The notes beneath the pieces were generated by a model that ran no database searches, was not told where the DNA came from, and saw only the letters and a list, made by a program, of their open reading frames with translations. A stretch of DNA of 64,000 nucleotides, taken from positions 62,001 through 126,000 of the forward strand of contig NZ_VWMY01000006.1 in the NCBI RefSeq assembly GCF_008905045.1, written 5' to 3'. Source of the DNA: Streptomyces albicerus. GTDB taxonomy: Bacteria; Actinomycetota; Actinomycetes; Streptomycetales; Streptomycetaceae. Every line of letters begins with the position of its first letter. Positions within the stretch are counted from its first letter, which is position 1. Below are positions 35,472 through 44,646 of the stretch, piece after piece. The position numbers were made by a program, and so were the translations under genes.

Positions 35472-36557
35472 ATGAAGGGACTGCTGCTACGGCTGTCCGC
35501 CCTCGACGCGGACGCGGCGGCTGCGCTGCGGGTCATCGCGCACTTCGAGGCGCTGCTCGGGGCCGGGCGGCTCGACGCCGAGTCGCTCGTGCGGTCCACG
35601 GCGCGGCTGGCCGAGTGTCCGGCGGGGCTCGAGGTGGGCGGGCGTGTGGTGCGGTTCGGGCCGGCCGGGACCGTACCGGCGGGGCCCGTCCCCGCGGTCT
35701 CCGGGAGTGCCGAGTTCGCGCCGGGCGGGCGGGTGTGGCTGGAGCGGGCGGGAGCGGCGGGGCCCCTCGACGAGCTGGTGCTGGAGTGGATGGCCATCGC
35801 CGCGGGCGTCGTACACGGCAGCCGCGATCAGGACAGCGCACCCCACCAGGTGGCCGACCCGGCGCTGGTCGAGCGGGTGCTGTCGGAGCGCGAGGCGGTC
35901 GAGGACCGGGCTCGGGCGCTGCGTCTGCTGGGTCTGGTGCCCGAGCAGCCGCTGCGGGTGGTGGCCGCCGCCGGGGCCTCCTCGGTGGCCGTGCTCGGGC
36001 GGCGCGAACTGCGTCCGGGCGTGCGGGTCGCCGCGGTCGGTCAGCTCGCGGTGGCGCTGGCGCCGGGGGCCGCCTCGTCCGCCGACGAGCTGCGGGCGTT
36101 CCTCCGGGAGCAGGGCTCCGAGGGGGTACGGATCGGGGTCGGCGGCAGTGCTCCCGCCCTGGACGCCGGGGTCTCCTGGGCGCAGGCCCGGCTCGCCCTG
36201 CGGTTCGCCGTCGATGTCGCCGGGCTGCCCGACGAGGCCGTCGTCGACCACGACACCCTCGGCCCTGTGGCGCTGCTCGCCGACATCCCCGTCGACCGGC
36301 TGCGGGCCCAGCCCGACGTGCGGGCCCTGGCCGACCTGGCCGAGGGCAAGGGCGGCCCGGCTGCCCTCGCCGCCCTGACCGCCTTCCTGCGCACCGGCTC
36401 GCTCCGCCACGCCGCCGCCGACCTCCACCTGCACCACAGCTCGGTCGCCTCCCGGCTGTCGGGCGTGGAGGCCGCGCTGGGCTACCGCCTGAGCGACCCG
36501 CAGGACCGGTTCAGGGCCCAACTGGCTTTGTATGCCTTGCGTTTGGCGCCCCTTTAG
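35472..36557 (+). CDS. PucR-type HTH regulator
   Basis: A 361-aa regulator. The C-terminal 60 residues carry a PucR-type HTH (LTAFLRTGSLRHAAADLHLH, HSSVASRLSGVEAALGY), and the middle (VRIGVGGSAPALDAGVSWAQ) resembles the GGDEF-like ligand domain of CdaR/PucR proteins. PucR-family regulators respond to metabolites such as purines or polyketide precursors. The last codons (LRLAPL-TAG) are formed by the interspersed repeat at 36545, so the element has supplied the native stop codon. It converges with an esterase gene. Confidence 0.85.
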   Translation: MKGLLLRLSALDADAAAALRVIAHFEALLGAGRLDAESLVRSTARLAECPAGLEVGGRVVRFGPAGTVPAGPVPAVSGSAEFAPGGRVWLERAGAAGPLDELVLEWMAIAAGVVHGSRDQDSAPHQVADPALVERVLSEREAVEDRARALRLLGLVPEQPLRVVAAAGASSVAVLGRRELRPGVRVAAVGQLAVALAPGAASSADELRAFLREQGSEGVRIGVGGSAPALDAGVSWAQARLALRFAVDVAGLPDEAVVDHDTLGPVALLADIPVDRLRAQPDVRALADLAEGKGGPAALAALTAFLRTGSLRHAAADLHLHHSSVASRLSGVEAALGYRLSDPQDRFRAQLALYALRLAPL

Positions 36558-36606
36558 GGGCGCGGGGAACTGCGCGACAAGCCACAGCGGACCCGCACCC
36601 AACAAC
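36545..36606. repeat. Interspersed repeat, copy 2
   Basis: About 62 bp, starting GGCGCCCCTTTAGGGG and continuing through CGCGGGGAACTGCGCGACAA to CGCACCCAACAAC. It is nearly identical to copy 1 at 697-756. It overlaps the stop codon of the PucR-type gene (36555-36557) and fills most of the gap to a convergent esterase gene, again a convergent junction. Confidence 0.87.
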
Positions 36607-36639
36607 CAACAGGAAGCCCTCGCCCCACCCAGCGGAGCG

Positions 36640-37590
36640 CTACCGCAGCGCCTTCCGCAACACCGCCACCGCCTCCGCGGCCTCCCGCTGGGACACCTCC
36701 GCGTGCGGGATCATCCCCGAGCCGTGGAAGGTGCCGGGGAACAGGTGCAGCTCCACGCTCACACCGGCCGCGAGCAGCGCACAGGCGTAGTCGATGCCCT
36801 CGTCGCGCAGCGGGTCGAACTCCATGACGGAGATGTACGCCGGCGGCAGCCCGGCGAGCTGTTCGGCGGTTGCGCGGGCAGGGGCGGCGTACACCGGGAC
36901 GTCGGCGCTCCCGGGGACGCCGGAGCCGAGGTAGGCGTCCCAGCTGACGATCGCGTTGGGGCGGTTCCACAGCGGCGTGTCGGTGAAGGCCCGCATGCTG
37001 GGCGTGTCGAGGCGGTCGTCGAGTTCGGGGATGCCGAGGTACTGGAAGGCGATCGCGGGGCCGCCCCGGTCGCGGGCGAGGAGTGCGAGACCGGCCGCAA
37101 GACCGGCGCCGGCGCTGATGCCGAAGAGGGCGATCCTGGCGGGGTCGACGCCGAGTTCGGTGGCGTTCTTGGCGATGTGGACCAGTCCGGCGTACGCGTC
37201 CTCGAGGCCGGCCGGGTACGGGTTCTCGGGGGCGAGCCGGTATTCGACGGAGAAGACGGCGGCGCCCAGTTCCCGGGCGAGCGTCGCGTTGGTGCCGTGG
37301 TCGAAGTCGACGTTGCCGAGGATGAAGCCGCCGCCGTGGATGTCGTAGACCACCGGCAGCGGGCCCTCGACGCCCTGCGGGCGGTAGCTGCGCAGGACGA
37401 CGTCCGGTGCTCCCTCCGGCCCGGGGGCGACCACTTCGGAGACGTCCACGCCGGTGGTGTCCGCGCTCTCGAGGGCCGCCGCGATACCGCCGAGCATCTC
37501 GGCCCGGGCCCCTTCGAGGTCCGAGCAGTCGGCCCGCGGCAGCATGGGCAGGACCTCGGCGAGCTCCGGGTCGAGCTGGTAGGTCGTCAT
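36640..37590 (-). CDS. Alpha/beta hydrolase, HSL (hormone-sensitive lipase) family
   Basis: A 316-aa esterase. The HSL oxyanion motif HGGGF is at 85-89, the nucleophile Ser159 is in GISAGAG, the acid is in EFDPLRDE, and the His is in FPGTFHGSG. ATG 37590 (MTTYQLDPEL) is used; upstream open frame is not family-like. Cytosolic, without signal peptide; it probably hydrolyses short-chain esters or lactones. Confidence 0.9.
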   Translation of the reverse strand: MTTYQLDPELAEVLPMLPRADCSDLEGARAEMLGGIAAALESADTTGVDVSEVVAPGPEGAPDVVLRSYRPQGVEGPLPVVYDIHGGGFILGNVDFDHGTNATLARELGAAVFSVEYRLAPENPYPAGLEDAYAGLVHIAKNATELGVDPARIALFGISAGAGLAAGLALLARDRGGPAIAFQYLGIPELDDRLDTPSMRAFTDTPLWNRPNAIVSWDAYLGSGVPGSADVPVYAAPARATAEQLAGLPPAYISVMEFDPLRDEGIDYACALLAAGVSVELHLFPGTFHGSGMIPHAEVSQREAAEAVAVLRKALR

Positions 37591-37857
37591 CGTCGTCCTC
37601 CGATCCGACGCGCCGTCCCGTCTTCGCGGCGCTGCGTCGTTGCGGAAACCGTGCCATGCCGCATCCTCGCAGGTCACCCGACGGGTGTCGGGGAATCAGA
37701 CGGGGCGACCCGACAGTCGTACGGGTCGGCTCGCGAGGTTGGTGGCGGGGTCGGTGACAGGGACGGCGACGGACATGGGCTCCCTCCCCGGGCTCCTCGG
37801 GTCACGCCCACCGGTCCCCGTACGAAAGCCGGTAACGCCAGTCCGTATGAGGGCCGG

Positions 37858-39234
37858 CTACGCCCCCAGCGCCCGCGACACCGTGTAGATCAGCAGGCCC
37901 GCGAGCGAGCCCACCACCGTGCCGTTGATGCGGATGAACTGGAGGTCGCGGCCGATGTGTGCCTCGATCTTCTTCGAGGTGTGGTCGGCGTCCCAGCCGG
38001 CGACGGTGTCGGTGATGAGGGAGGTGATCTCGTCGCGGTACGTCGTCACGACGTACACCGCCGCGCCCTCGACCCAGCCGTCGACCTTCGACTGGAGCTT
38101 CGGGTCGGTGGCCATCCGGGCGCCGAGCGAGAGCAGCGAGGCGCGCACGCGCAGCCGCAGCTCGCTGCGCTCGTCCTCCGCCGCGGACACGATCATCTGC
38201 CGTACGGCGGACCAGGCGGAGGCGATCAGGTCCTGGACCTCGCCGCGGCCGAGGACCTCGCGCTTGAGGTTCTCCACGCGCGCGCGGGTGTCGGTGTCGG
38301 ACTGGAGGTCGGAGGCGAAGTCGGTGAGGAAGCGGTCGAGGGCGCCGCGGGCCGGGTGGGCGGGCATGTCGCGCATCTCGGTGACGAAGCGCAGCAGCTC
38401 CTTGTAGACGCGCTCGCCGACCCTCTTGTCGACGAACCGGGGGGTCCAGCCGGGGGCGCCGCCCTGCACCGCGTCCATGACCTGGTCGTTGTGGAGGACC
38501 AGCCAGTCATGGGCGCGTACGCAGATCAGGTCGACGACCCGCCGGTGGCCGCCGTCCGCGACGACCTTCTCCAGCATCTTCCCTATGCCGGGGGCGATCT
38601 CCTGGGCGTCGGCCCGCCGGTTGATGGCCTCGCCGACGACGGCCTGCACGTCGGAGTCGCGCAGCACGGCCAGGGCGCCGCGCAGCGCGGTGGCCAGTTC
38701 CGCCGTCACCCGGTCCGCGTGGTCCGGAACGGCCAGCCAGGCGCCGAGCCGGCTGCCGATACCGACGGCGCGCAGCCGCTGCCGTACGACGTCCTGCGAG
38801 AGGAAGTTCTCCCCGACGAACTCGCCCAGGGAGACGCCCAGCTGGTCCTTCTTGGTGGGGATGATCGCGGTGTGCGGGATGGGCAGGCCCATGGGGCGCC
38901 GGAACAGGGCGGTGACCGCGAACCAGTCGGCGAGCGCGCCGACCATGCCGGCCTCGGCGGCCGCGGCGACGTATCCCGTCCAGGCACCCGCGCCGGAGTT
39001 CCCGGCCCACTTCGCGAGTACGTAGATCACAGCGACGAAGAGCAGCAGGCCGGTCGCCGTGAGCTTCATCCGGCGGACACCGCGGAACTTCTCCTCGTCG
39101 GCGGCACTGAACGAGGTCATCGCACGGTTGGCCGTGGCCCCGCCGGCGACCGTGCGGTTGGTCACACCGCCTGGGAGGGCATGCTGCCCCTCTGAAGATG
39201 TTTCGCCTGTCACATCCGCTTTCGTACGTTCCAT
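37858..39234 (-). CDS. DUF445 family membrane protein
   Basis: A 458-aa protein with two N-terminal hydrophobic segments (MKLTATGLLLFVAVIYVLAK and AAAAEAGMVGALADWFAVTA) and one at the C-terminus (IRINGTVVGSLAGLLIYTVS). The long central region is helical and charged. The GALADWFAVTALFRRPMGLP, IPHTAIIP motif is diagnostic of DUF445 (YjiN-like), a family of unknown function thought to be inner-membrane anchored. The start ATG 39234 follows GGTGGAG; ATG 39120 (MTSFSAADEEKFRG) is possible. Confidence 0.85.
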   Translation of the reverse strand: MERTKADVTGETSSEGQHALPGGVTNRTVAGGATANRAMTSFSAADEEKFRGVRRMKLTATGLLLFVAVIYVLAKWAGNSGAGAWTGYVAAAAEAGMVGALADWFAVTALFRRPMGLPIPHTAIIPTKKDQLGVSLGEFVGENFLSQDVVRQRLRAVGIGSRLGAWLAVPDHADRVTAELATALRGALAVLRDSDVQAVVGEAINRRADAQEIAPGIGKMLEKVVADGGHRRVVDLICVRAHDWLVLHNDQVMDAVQGGAPGWTPRFVDKRVGERVYKELLRFVTEMRDMPAHPARGALDRFLTDFASDLQSDTDTRARVENLKREVLGRGEVQDLIASAWSAVRQMIVSAAEDERSELRLRVRASLLSLGARMATDPKLQSKVDGWVEGAAVYVVTTYRDEITSLITDTVAGWDADHTSKKIEAHIGRDLQFIRINGTVVGSLAGLLIYTVSRALGA

Positions 39235-39283
39235 CCACTCCACCCGTTCCCGGTCCCCCACACCCATTGTCCCAACCTGACCG

Positions 39284-39305
39284 ACTCCTGGAACGGAACA
39301 GGAGT
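39284..39305. promoter_or_regulatory. Inverted repeat in a divergent promoter region
   Basis: ACTCCTG-gaacggaa-CAGGAGT is a perfect 7-bp inverted repeat with an 8-bp spacer, between divergent DUF445 and SGNH-hydrolase genes. It could be a regulator binding site. No regulator gene is adjacent. Confidence 0.3.
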
Positions 39306-39454
39306 TCCCGGCGTCTGTCCGGGCGGGGGCCAGATAATTGGATACGGCCTGCGGGGGCAATGAGGGTCCTGTCGGCTTCCCTCCACCCCATGCCTCATCA
39401 TGGGGTGATCACGTCGGAGCCTCGGGCTCCACTGCTCGAGGAGACACGCACCGC

Positions 39455-40771
39455 ATGACCAAGCGTCACGGTTATGCCTTGCTGGCCGCGATCATTGCCG
39501 TGATCGTGGTCATCTCAGCCGCCATATACGTCGGTGTGTCCGCCGACGACGGCGAGGACAACACGCTCGCCGGCGGCCGTACGCCGCACAACTCCGCGGC
39601 CCCCGCGTCCACCGGCACCTGGGTGGGCGCCTGGTCGGCGTCCCCGGCCGGGTCGGAGCCCGGCACCGAGGTGAACGGCATGGCGGGCCGTTCGGTACGC
39701 AACGTCGTCCATGTCGGCGTCGGCGGCACCGCGGCCCGGATCACCCTGTCCAACCTGTACGGGCAGCAGCCGCTCAACATCACACACGCCTCGGTCGCCG
39801 TCGCCGCCACCGCGAACAACGCCGCCGCTGCCGCCGACACCATGCGCCGCCTCACCTTCGGCGGCCGCCCGTCGGTCGTCGTGCCGGCCGGGCAGCAGGT
39901 GGTCAGCGACGCCGTACGGCTGCTGATCCCGCACGACACGGACGTGCTGGTGACGACGTACTCGCCGACCCCGTCCGGGCCCGTCACCTACCACCCGCAG
40001 GCACGGCAGATCTCGTACACGGCGGAGGGCGACCGCACGGAGGACGTGACCGGCGCCCCCTACACCTGGCAGACGCCGTACTGGCGCTATCTGACCGCGC
40101 TGGACGTACTGAGCAACGAGTCCAACGGCACGGTCGTCGTCATCGGCGACTCGCTCACCGACGGCGTGACCTCGGCCATGGGCGAGAACCGGCGCTGGAC
40201 GGACGTCCTCGCCGACCGGCTGCGCGACAACTCGGACGGGCCCCGCTACAGCGTGGTCAACCAGGGCATCAGCGGCAACCGCGTCCTGGCCAGCGGGCTC
40301 GGCCGCCCTGCCGAGAACCCCAGCGGCCTGATCCGCTTCGACCGCGACGTGCTCGGCCGCACGAACGTGAAGGCCGTCGTCATCGCGCTCGGCGTCAACG
40401 ACATCCTGCGTACGCCGCACCAGACCGACGCGAGCAGGATCACCGCCGGTCTGCGCGAGCTGACGCGCCTCGCCCACGCCCGGGGCCTGCGGGTCGTCGG
40501 CGCCACGCTCATGCCCTTCCAGGGCCACCGCGGCTACCGGCCCCACCTGGAGGACACCCGCCAGGCCGTCAACGCCCAGATCCGCTCCGGCAAGGTCTTC
40601 GACGCCTACGTCGACTTCGACAAGGCACTCCGCGACCCGTACAACCCACGCCACCTGCACTCCGACTACGACTCGGGCGACCACCTCCACCCGAGCGACA
40701 GGGGCTACAAGCGAATGGCGAAGGTCTTCGACCTGGACACCTTGAAGGGGGCAGCTCCGGCCGAGCTGTAA
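39455..40771 (+). CDS. Exported or membrane-anchored SGNH/GDSL hydrolase
   Basis: A 438-aa protein. The N-terminal hydrophobic stretch (YALLAAIIAVIVVISAAIYV) acts as signal or anchor. The catalytic domain from about residue 220 has block I VVVIGDSLTDG, block III ALGVNDIL, and block V DHLHPSDRGYKRM with Asp-x-x-His. The N-terminal half of the mature protein (WVGAWSASPAGSEPG, VRNVVHVGVGGTAARITLSN) is a beta-sandwich typical of larger Streptomyces GDSL esterases. ATG 39455 has GGAG twelve bases upstream. The TAA stop is directly followed by repeat copy 3. Confidence 0.88.
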   Translation: MTKRHGYALLAAIIAVIVVISAAIYVGVSADDGEDNTLAGGRTPHNSAAPASTGTWVGAWSASPAGSEPGTEVNGMAGRSVRNVVHVGVGGTAARITLSNLYGQQPLNITHASVAVAATANNAAAAADTMRRLTFGGRPSVVVPAGQQVVSDAVRLLIPHDTDVLVTTYSPTPSGPVTYHPQARQISYTAEGDRTEDVTGAPYTWQTPYWRYLTALDVLSNESNGTVVVIGDSLTDGVTSAMGENRRWTDVLADRLRDNSDGPRYSVVNQGISGNRVLASGLGRPAENPSGLIRFDRDVLGRTNVKAVVIALGVNDILRTPHQTDASRITAGLRELTRLAHARGLRVVGATLMPFQGHRGYRPHLEDTRQAVNAQIRSGKVFDAYVDFDKALRDPYNPRHLHSDYDSGDHLHPSDRGYKRMAKVFDLDTLKGAAPAEL

Positions 40772-40820
40772 GCCCCTTTAGGGGCGCGGGGAACTGCGCG
40801 ACCAGCCACACACGGCCCGC
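40771..40820. repeat. Interspersed repeat, copy 3
   Basis: AGCCCCTTTAGGGGCGCGGG, then GAACTGCGCGACCAGCCACA: the conserved 40 bp of the family, without the CGCACCCAACAAC tail. It begins at the last base of the SGNH-hydrolase stop codon and lies in the 75-bp junction with the convergent DUF1707 gene. Confidence 0.87.
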
Positions 40821-40846
40821 AGTGAAGGCACAACCCGCGGGAGCAT

Positions 40847-41758
40847 TCAGTCCCGATCACGCCGCTCGCGCCGAGCGCGCCGCTCCTCGTGGCGTTCCTC
40901 CCGGTGCTCGCGCAGCATCTCCCGATGCTGCTCCATGGCGTCGCGGTGGATGGACCGGGCCTCGTCCAGGGAGTCACGGTGGTCCAGAGAGTCAGGGTGG
41001 TCCCAGGCGTCGGTGCCCTCCAGGGCCCGGCGCCTGGTCTCCTCCAGCTCTTCCTGGCGGGCAGCCTTCCGCTCCAGCTTCTCCAGCCGGCGCTCCTCCT
41101 TCAGGCGCAGCCGCTCGGCCTTGGTCACCTTGCGCTCGACGCCGACGCCGCCCCAGAAGGCGAAGCCGGTGACGATGACGCGCGGGGCGCCGGGGTCGCC
41201 CGGCACACCCTCCTCGCGGTGGTCGAAGCCGCCCATGATGCCGATGCCGCGGACGACGACCTCGACGCCGGGCGGCACGATGACCTGGATCCCGCCCATG
41301 ATCGCGACGCAGTTGACGACGACCTCGCCGTCGGCGAAGTTCGCCTCGCGCAGGTCGATGACGCCGCCACCCCAGAACGCGAAGGAGTTGAAGCGGCGCG
41401 GCATCGTCCAGCGGCCCTTGCGCTCGAACCCCGACATGATCGCGACGCCCCACTGCGACGTGCCCTCGCCGCCGACGATCCGGCCCGGCCAGTCCCCCGC
41501 CCCGACCGCTCCGGCGGGCTGCTTGACCATCGACACCGTGGGGGCGGGGGCGGTCACACCGGCCGCGGGCAGATCCCGGGTGATGGGCGCCAGCTCCTTG
41601 TACGTACGCGCCTTGTACGTCGCTTCGAGCCGTTCCTCGAACTCCTCCATGTCGAGGCGGCCCTCCGCGAGGGCGTCCCTCAGCACTTCGGCGACCTTTT
41701 CGCGGTCGGCGTCGGAGGCTCGCAGCTCGGGAAGTCCGCCGGGGAGTTCGTCCGTCAT
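40847..41758 (-). CDS. DUF1707 SHOCT-like protein with LiaF-like domain
   Basis: A 303-aa protein. The N-terminal DUF1707 motif is LRASDADREKVAEVLRDALA, then GRLDMEEFEERLEATYKART. The middle (VAIMSGFERKGRW, FNSFAFWGGGVIDLREANFA, VAIMGGIQVIVPPGVEVVVR) is the strand-rich LiaF/DUF2154-like domain linked to envelope-stress signalling. The last 90 residues form a long, highly charged coiled coil rich in Glu/Arg/His. No membrane helix is apparent. Confidence 0.87.
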   Translation of the reverse strand: MTDELPGGLPELRASDADREKVAEVLRDALAEGRLDMEEFEERLEATYKARTYKELAPITRDLPAAGVTAPAPTVSMVKQPAGAVGAGDWPGRIVGGEGTSQWGVAIMSGFERKGRWTMPRRFNSFAFWGGGVIDLREANFADGEVVVNCVAIMGGIQVIVPPGVEVVVRGIGIMGGFDHREEGVPGDPGAPRVIVTGFAFWGGVGVERKVTKAERLRLKEERRLEKLERKAARQEELEETRRRALEGTDAWDHPDSLDHRDSLDEARSIHRDAMEQHREMLREHREERHEERRARRERRDRD

Positions 41759-41768
41759 GAACAGAAGC

Positions 41769-42770
41769 CTACGAGGTTGCCTTCTCCGCGTACATGCGGC
41801 TGATGACCGCCTCGATGTCCGGTTCACGTACCGACAGGTCCACCAGCGGATACTCCGCAGCGATCCGCGCCACCAGCGGAGCCGCCGACTCCGCCGCCGG
41901 GAAGGCCAGCCACTGCCGCGGCCCCTCGACCTTCACCACACGCGCCAACTCGACGTCGATGGGAGGCAGTTCGCGCTCCAGGTCCACGACGAGCGTCCGC
42001 TCGCTCTCGCCGATCTCGTGCAGCCCGGTCAGCGGCCCGTCGTACATCAGGCGCCCGTGGTCGATGACCATCACCCGCTGACAGAGCTGCTCGATGTCGG
42101 TCAGGTCGTGGGTCGTGAGCAGCACGGTCGTGCCGCGCTCGGCGTTGAGGTCCCGCAGGAACTCCCGCACCTTCGCCTTGCTGATCACGTCGAGCCCGAT
42201 CGTCGGCTCGTCCAGGTACAGCACCTCCGGGTCGTGCAGCAGCGCCGCCGCGATGTCGCCGCGCATCCGCTGCCCGAGCGAGAGCTGCCGGACGGGTACG
42301 TCCAACAGGGCGCCCAGTTCGAGGAGTTCGACGCACCGGTCGAGGTTCTCGGCGTACCGGGCGTCGGGGATTCGGTACATGCGGTGCATCAGCCGGTACG
42401 AGTCGATCAGCGGGAGGTCCCACCACAGGGTCGTACGCTGCCCGAACACCACCCCGATGCGGTGCGCGAGCCGGGTGCGCTCGCGGGACGGGTCGATGCC
42501 CGCGACCCGGAGGCGGCCGCCGCTCGGCGTCAGGATGCCGGTGAGCATCTTGATGGTGGTGGACTTGCCGGCGCCGTTCGGCCCGATGTAGCCGACCATC
42601 TCGCCGCGCGGCACGGTGAAGGAGATCGAGTCGACCGCCCGTACCTCCCGTCGCTCACTGCGCAGGAAGCCGGTCTTCTTGCGTACGTCGAAGACCTTCT
42701 CGACGCGATCGAGGTGAATGAAGTCGTCGGCGTGAACTTCGGCGTGACTGTCGGCGTGAATGAGGTCCAT
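41769..42770 (-). CDS. ABC-2 exporter ATP-binding subunit
   Basis: A 333-aa ATPase. Walker A is GPNGAGKST, the signature is LSLGQRMRGD, Walker B is VLYLDEPTIGLD, and the switch His is in LLTTHDLTD. The N-terminus encodes a His/Asp-rich peptide (IHADSHAEVHADDFIH) from short repeated DNA 'gtcggcgtga'. It powers the two permeases encoded upstream: the gene is 6 bp after one of them, and the set belongs to the DUF990-type ABC-2 exporters. The substrate is unknown. Confidence 0.92.
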   Translation of the reverse strand: MDLIHADSHAEVHADDFIHLDRVEKVFDVRKKTGFLRSERREVRAVDSISFTVPRGEMVGYIGPNGAGKSTTIKMLTGILTPSGGRLRVAGIDPSRERTRLAHRIGVVFGQRTTLWWDLPLIDSYRLMHRMYRIPDARYAENLDRCVELLELGALLDVPVRQLSLGQRMRGDIAAALLHDPEVLYLDEPTIGLDVISKAKVREFLRDLNAERGTTVLLTTHDLTDIEQLCQRVMVIDHGRLMYDGPLTGLHEIGESERTLVVDLERELPPIDVELARVVKVEGPRQWLAFPAAESAAPLVARIAAEYPLVDLSVREPDIEAVISRMYAEKATS

Positions 42771-42776
42771 GTGCGG

Positions 42777-43643
42777 CTAACTCCCCGTGCTCCGGTACGA
42801 ACGAAGACCCGCGCGCCAGGCGACCCCCGAGAGCGCGCAGCAGGCGACCGCCACCAGCGGCGGCAGGAAGGCGACCCACTCCGGCAGGTCGAGCGGATAC
42901 GGCAGATCCAGCACGTACAGCGCGGGCAGCCAGTTGACGAAGGCGAGCGGCAGTACGAAGGTCACGCCACGTACGAGGTCCTTCGCGAAGACGGTCGGCG
43001 GGTACTGCAGGAGCGTGGTGCCGCCGTACGTGAAGGAGTTCTGCACCTGGGACGCGTCCTGCGCCACGAACTGGAAGGCCGCGCCCGCCACGAACACCGC
43101 CGCGAAGATCCCGGCCCCGCTGACCACCATCACCGGCATCAGCAGCACCTTCAGCGGGGTCCACGAGATGTCGAGTACGACGAGCGCGTATCCGAGGACC
43201 AGCAGCCCCTGTGTGATCCGGCCCAGGCGGCGCAGCGCGAACCGGTCGGCGGCGACCTGCGCGAGCACCGGCGCGGGACGCACCAGCAGTGTGTCGAGCG
43301 TGCCGTCACGCACCCGCGCGCCGAGCCGGTCCATCGAGCCGAGCACCAGGTCGGTCAGCCCGAAGGCGGCGCAGGACAGCCCGTACAGGAAGGCCACCTC
43401 GCCCAGCGAGTAGCCGCCGAGCTCGTCGACCCGCGAGAACATCAGCAGGATCGCGACGAAGTCGAGCGCGGTCCCCGCGAAGTTGCCGAAGACGGTCATC
43501 GCGAAGGACGCCCGGTACGCCATCGTCGAGCGGATCCACATGCCGGCGATCAGCCGATAGGCGCGCAGCCCGTCCACCAGGCGCGAGCCACCGGCCGGCG
43601 CGAAGTCGCGGTACTCGTCGCGCCTCTCGTCGAGGTCAGCCAC
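42777..43643 (-). CDS. ABC-2 type permease subunit (DUF990-like)
   Basis: A 288-aa membrane protein with six hydrophobic segments. RAYRLIAGMWIRSTMAYRAS leads into the first helix, and GSMDRLGARVRDGTLDTLLV, RPAPVLAQ is the cytoplasmic coupling-helix region typical of DUF990 exporters. It overlaps the next permease gene upstream by eight bases and is six bases ahead of the ATPase gene, so the three form one operon. Confidence 0.88.
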   Translation of the reverse strand: MADLDERRDEYRDFAPAGGSRLVDGLRAYRLIAGMWIRSTMAYRASFAMTVFGNFAGTALDFVAILLMFSRVDELGGYSLGEVAFLYGLSCAAFGLTDLVLGSMDRLGARVRDGTLDTLLVRPAPVLAQVAADRFALRRLGRITQGLLVLGYALVVLDISWTPLKVLLMPVMVVSGAGIFAAVFVAGAAFQFVAQDASQVQNSFTYGGTTLLQYPPTVFAKDLVRGVTFVLPLAFVNWLPALYVLDLPYPLDLPEWVAFLPPLVAVACCALSGVAWRAGLRSYRSTGS

Positions 43644-44445
43644 CCTGGACCACCACCCTGCGCGTCGCCGCCGACTGGACCAGGCGTCCCACCGCGAGCA
43701 GCCCGACGGCCCAGGCGGCCTGGAAGGCGTACGTACGCAGCAGCCCGAACCCCGTGCGCTCGCCGAGCAGGACGTCCGCGGGCGCCTGGAGGAGCGCCGA
43801 CCAGGGCAGCGCGCGGGCCAGCTCGCCGAGCGCGCCCGGGAAGACGTTCAGCGGCAGCACCATCCCGGAGAAGAACAACCCGGTGAGCACTGCCAGTTGC
43901 TGCACGCCCGCGCCGTCCATGAACCAGAACGCCGACAGCGCCACGAGATAGCGGATCGCGAAGCTCACGAGGACGCCGAGCCAGACGGCGACGAGGAACG
44001 CCAGCCATGTCCCGGCGTCGGTGGGCAGCGCGATGTGGAAGACGAGCCCGCCGAACGCCATCGGCACCACGCCACGCCCCAGCAGCTGGAACGCCGCCCG
44101 CCCCGCGTCCGCCGCCAGCCACCACGCCTGGAGGTCCGCGGGCCGGTAAAGGTCGATCGCGATGTCACCCGTTCGGATTCTCTCGATCATCTCGTCCTCG
44201 AAGCCGCCGCCCATCACCGCGACCGCCGAGAGCAGCCCCTGTCCGAGCCACACGTACGTCAGCGCCTGCGCCTGGTCATACCCGCCCAGACCAGGCCTTT
44301 CGTCCCACAGCGCGATGTACGTGTACGCCAGGACCACCCCGAAGACGGTGTTGGTGAACAAGCCCGCCGCCGTGGCCACCCGGTAGGTCGAGTACCGCCG
44401 GAAACCGCCCGCCGCGACGGCCGCGTACAACCGCCCTGTCCCCAC
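43636..44445 (-). CDS. ABC-2 type permease subunit
   Basis: A 269-aa protein starting at GTG 44445 after GGGGGC. It has six hydrophobic helices and the RIRTGDIAIDLYRPADLQAW coupling segment matching its partner's. It is the first gene of the exporter operon and probably forms a heterodimeric channel with the 288-aa permease. It is divergent from the penicillin-binding protein gene. Confidence 0.87.
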   Translation of the reverse strand: MGTGRLYAAVAAGGFRRYSTYRVATAAGLFTNTVFGVVLAYTYIALWDERPGLGGYDQAQALTYVWLGQGLLSAVAVMGGGFEDEMIERIRTGDIAIDLYRPADLQAWWLAADAGRAAFQLLGRGVVPMAFGGLVFHIALPTDAGTWLAFLVAVWLGVLVSFAIRYLVALSAFWFMDGAGVQQLAVLTGLFFSGMVLPLNVFPGALGELARALPWSALLQAPADVLLGERTGFGLLRTYAFQAAWAVGLLAVGRLVQSAATRRVVVQGG

Positions 44446-44646
44446 CCGAGGCCCCCTTCAGCTGCTCCGAGCCAAAGCGCAGGAGCCTAGCCGCGGGGCC
44501 GTGCCGGGTGCCAGGCATTTTCTCCGTGCGACACGTGCCACGTCCCGGGAACGAATCGCCGGGTGCGACAGTCTTCAAGGGAGGGGGCGCACAAGACGTA
44601 TGAGGGCGTACGAGACGTATGACGCGAAACGGGAGTCCGGCACAAC

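Noticed and set aside
36532..39195. Plus-strand open frame of 887 codons opposite the esterase and DUF445 genes
   Set aside because: It is antisense to two clear families, has no ribosome binding site or domain, and its composition is that of the opposite strand of high-G+C coding DNA.
40935..43886. Plus-strand open frame of 983 codons opposite DUF1707 and the ABC exporter genes
   Set aside because: It covers three well-supported minus-strand genes; its Arg/Ser/Pro-rich product has no recognisable fold. Long antisense frames are usual in this base composition.
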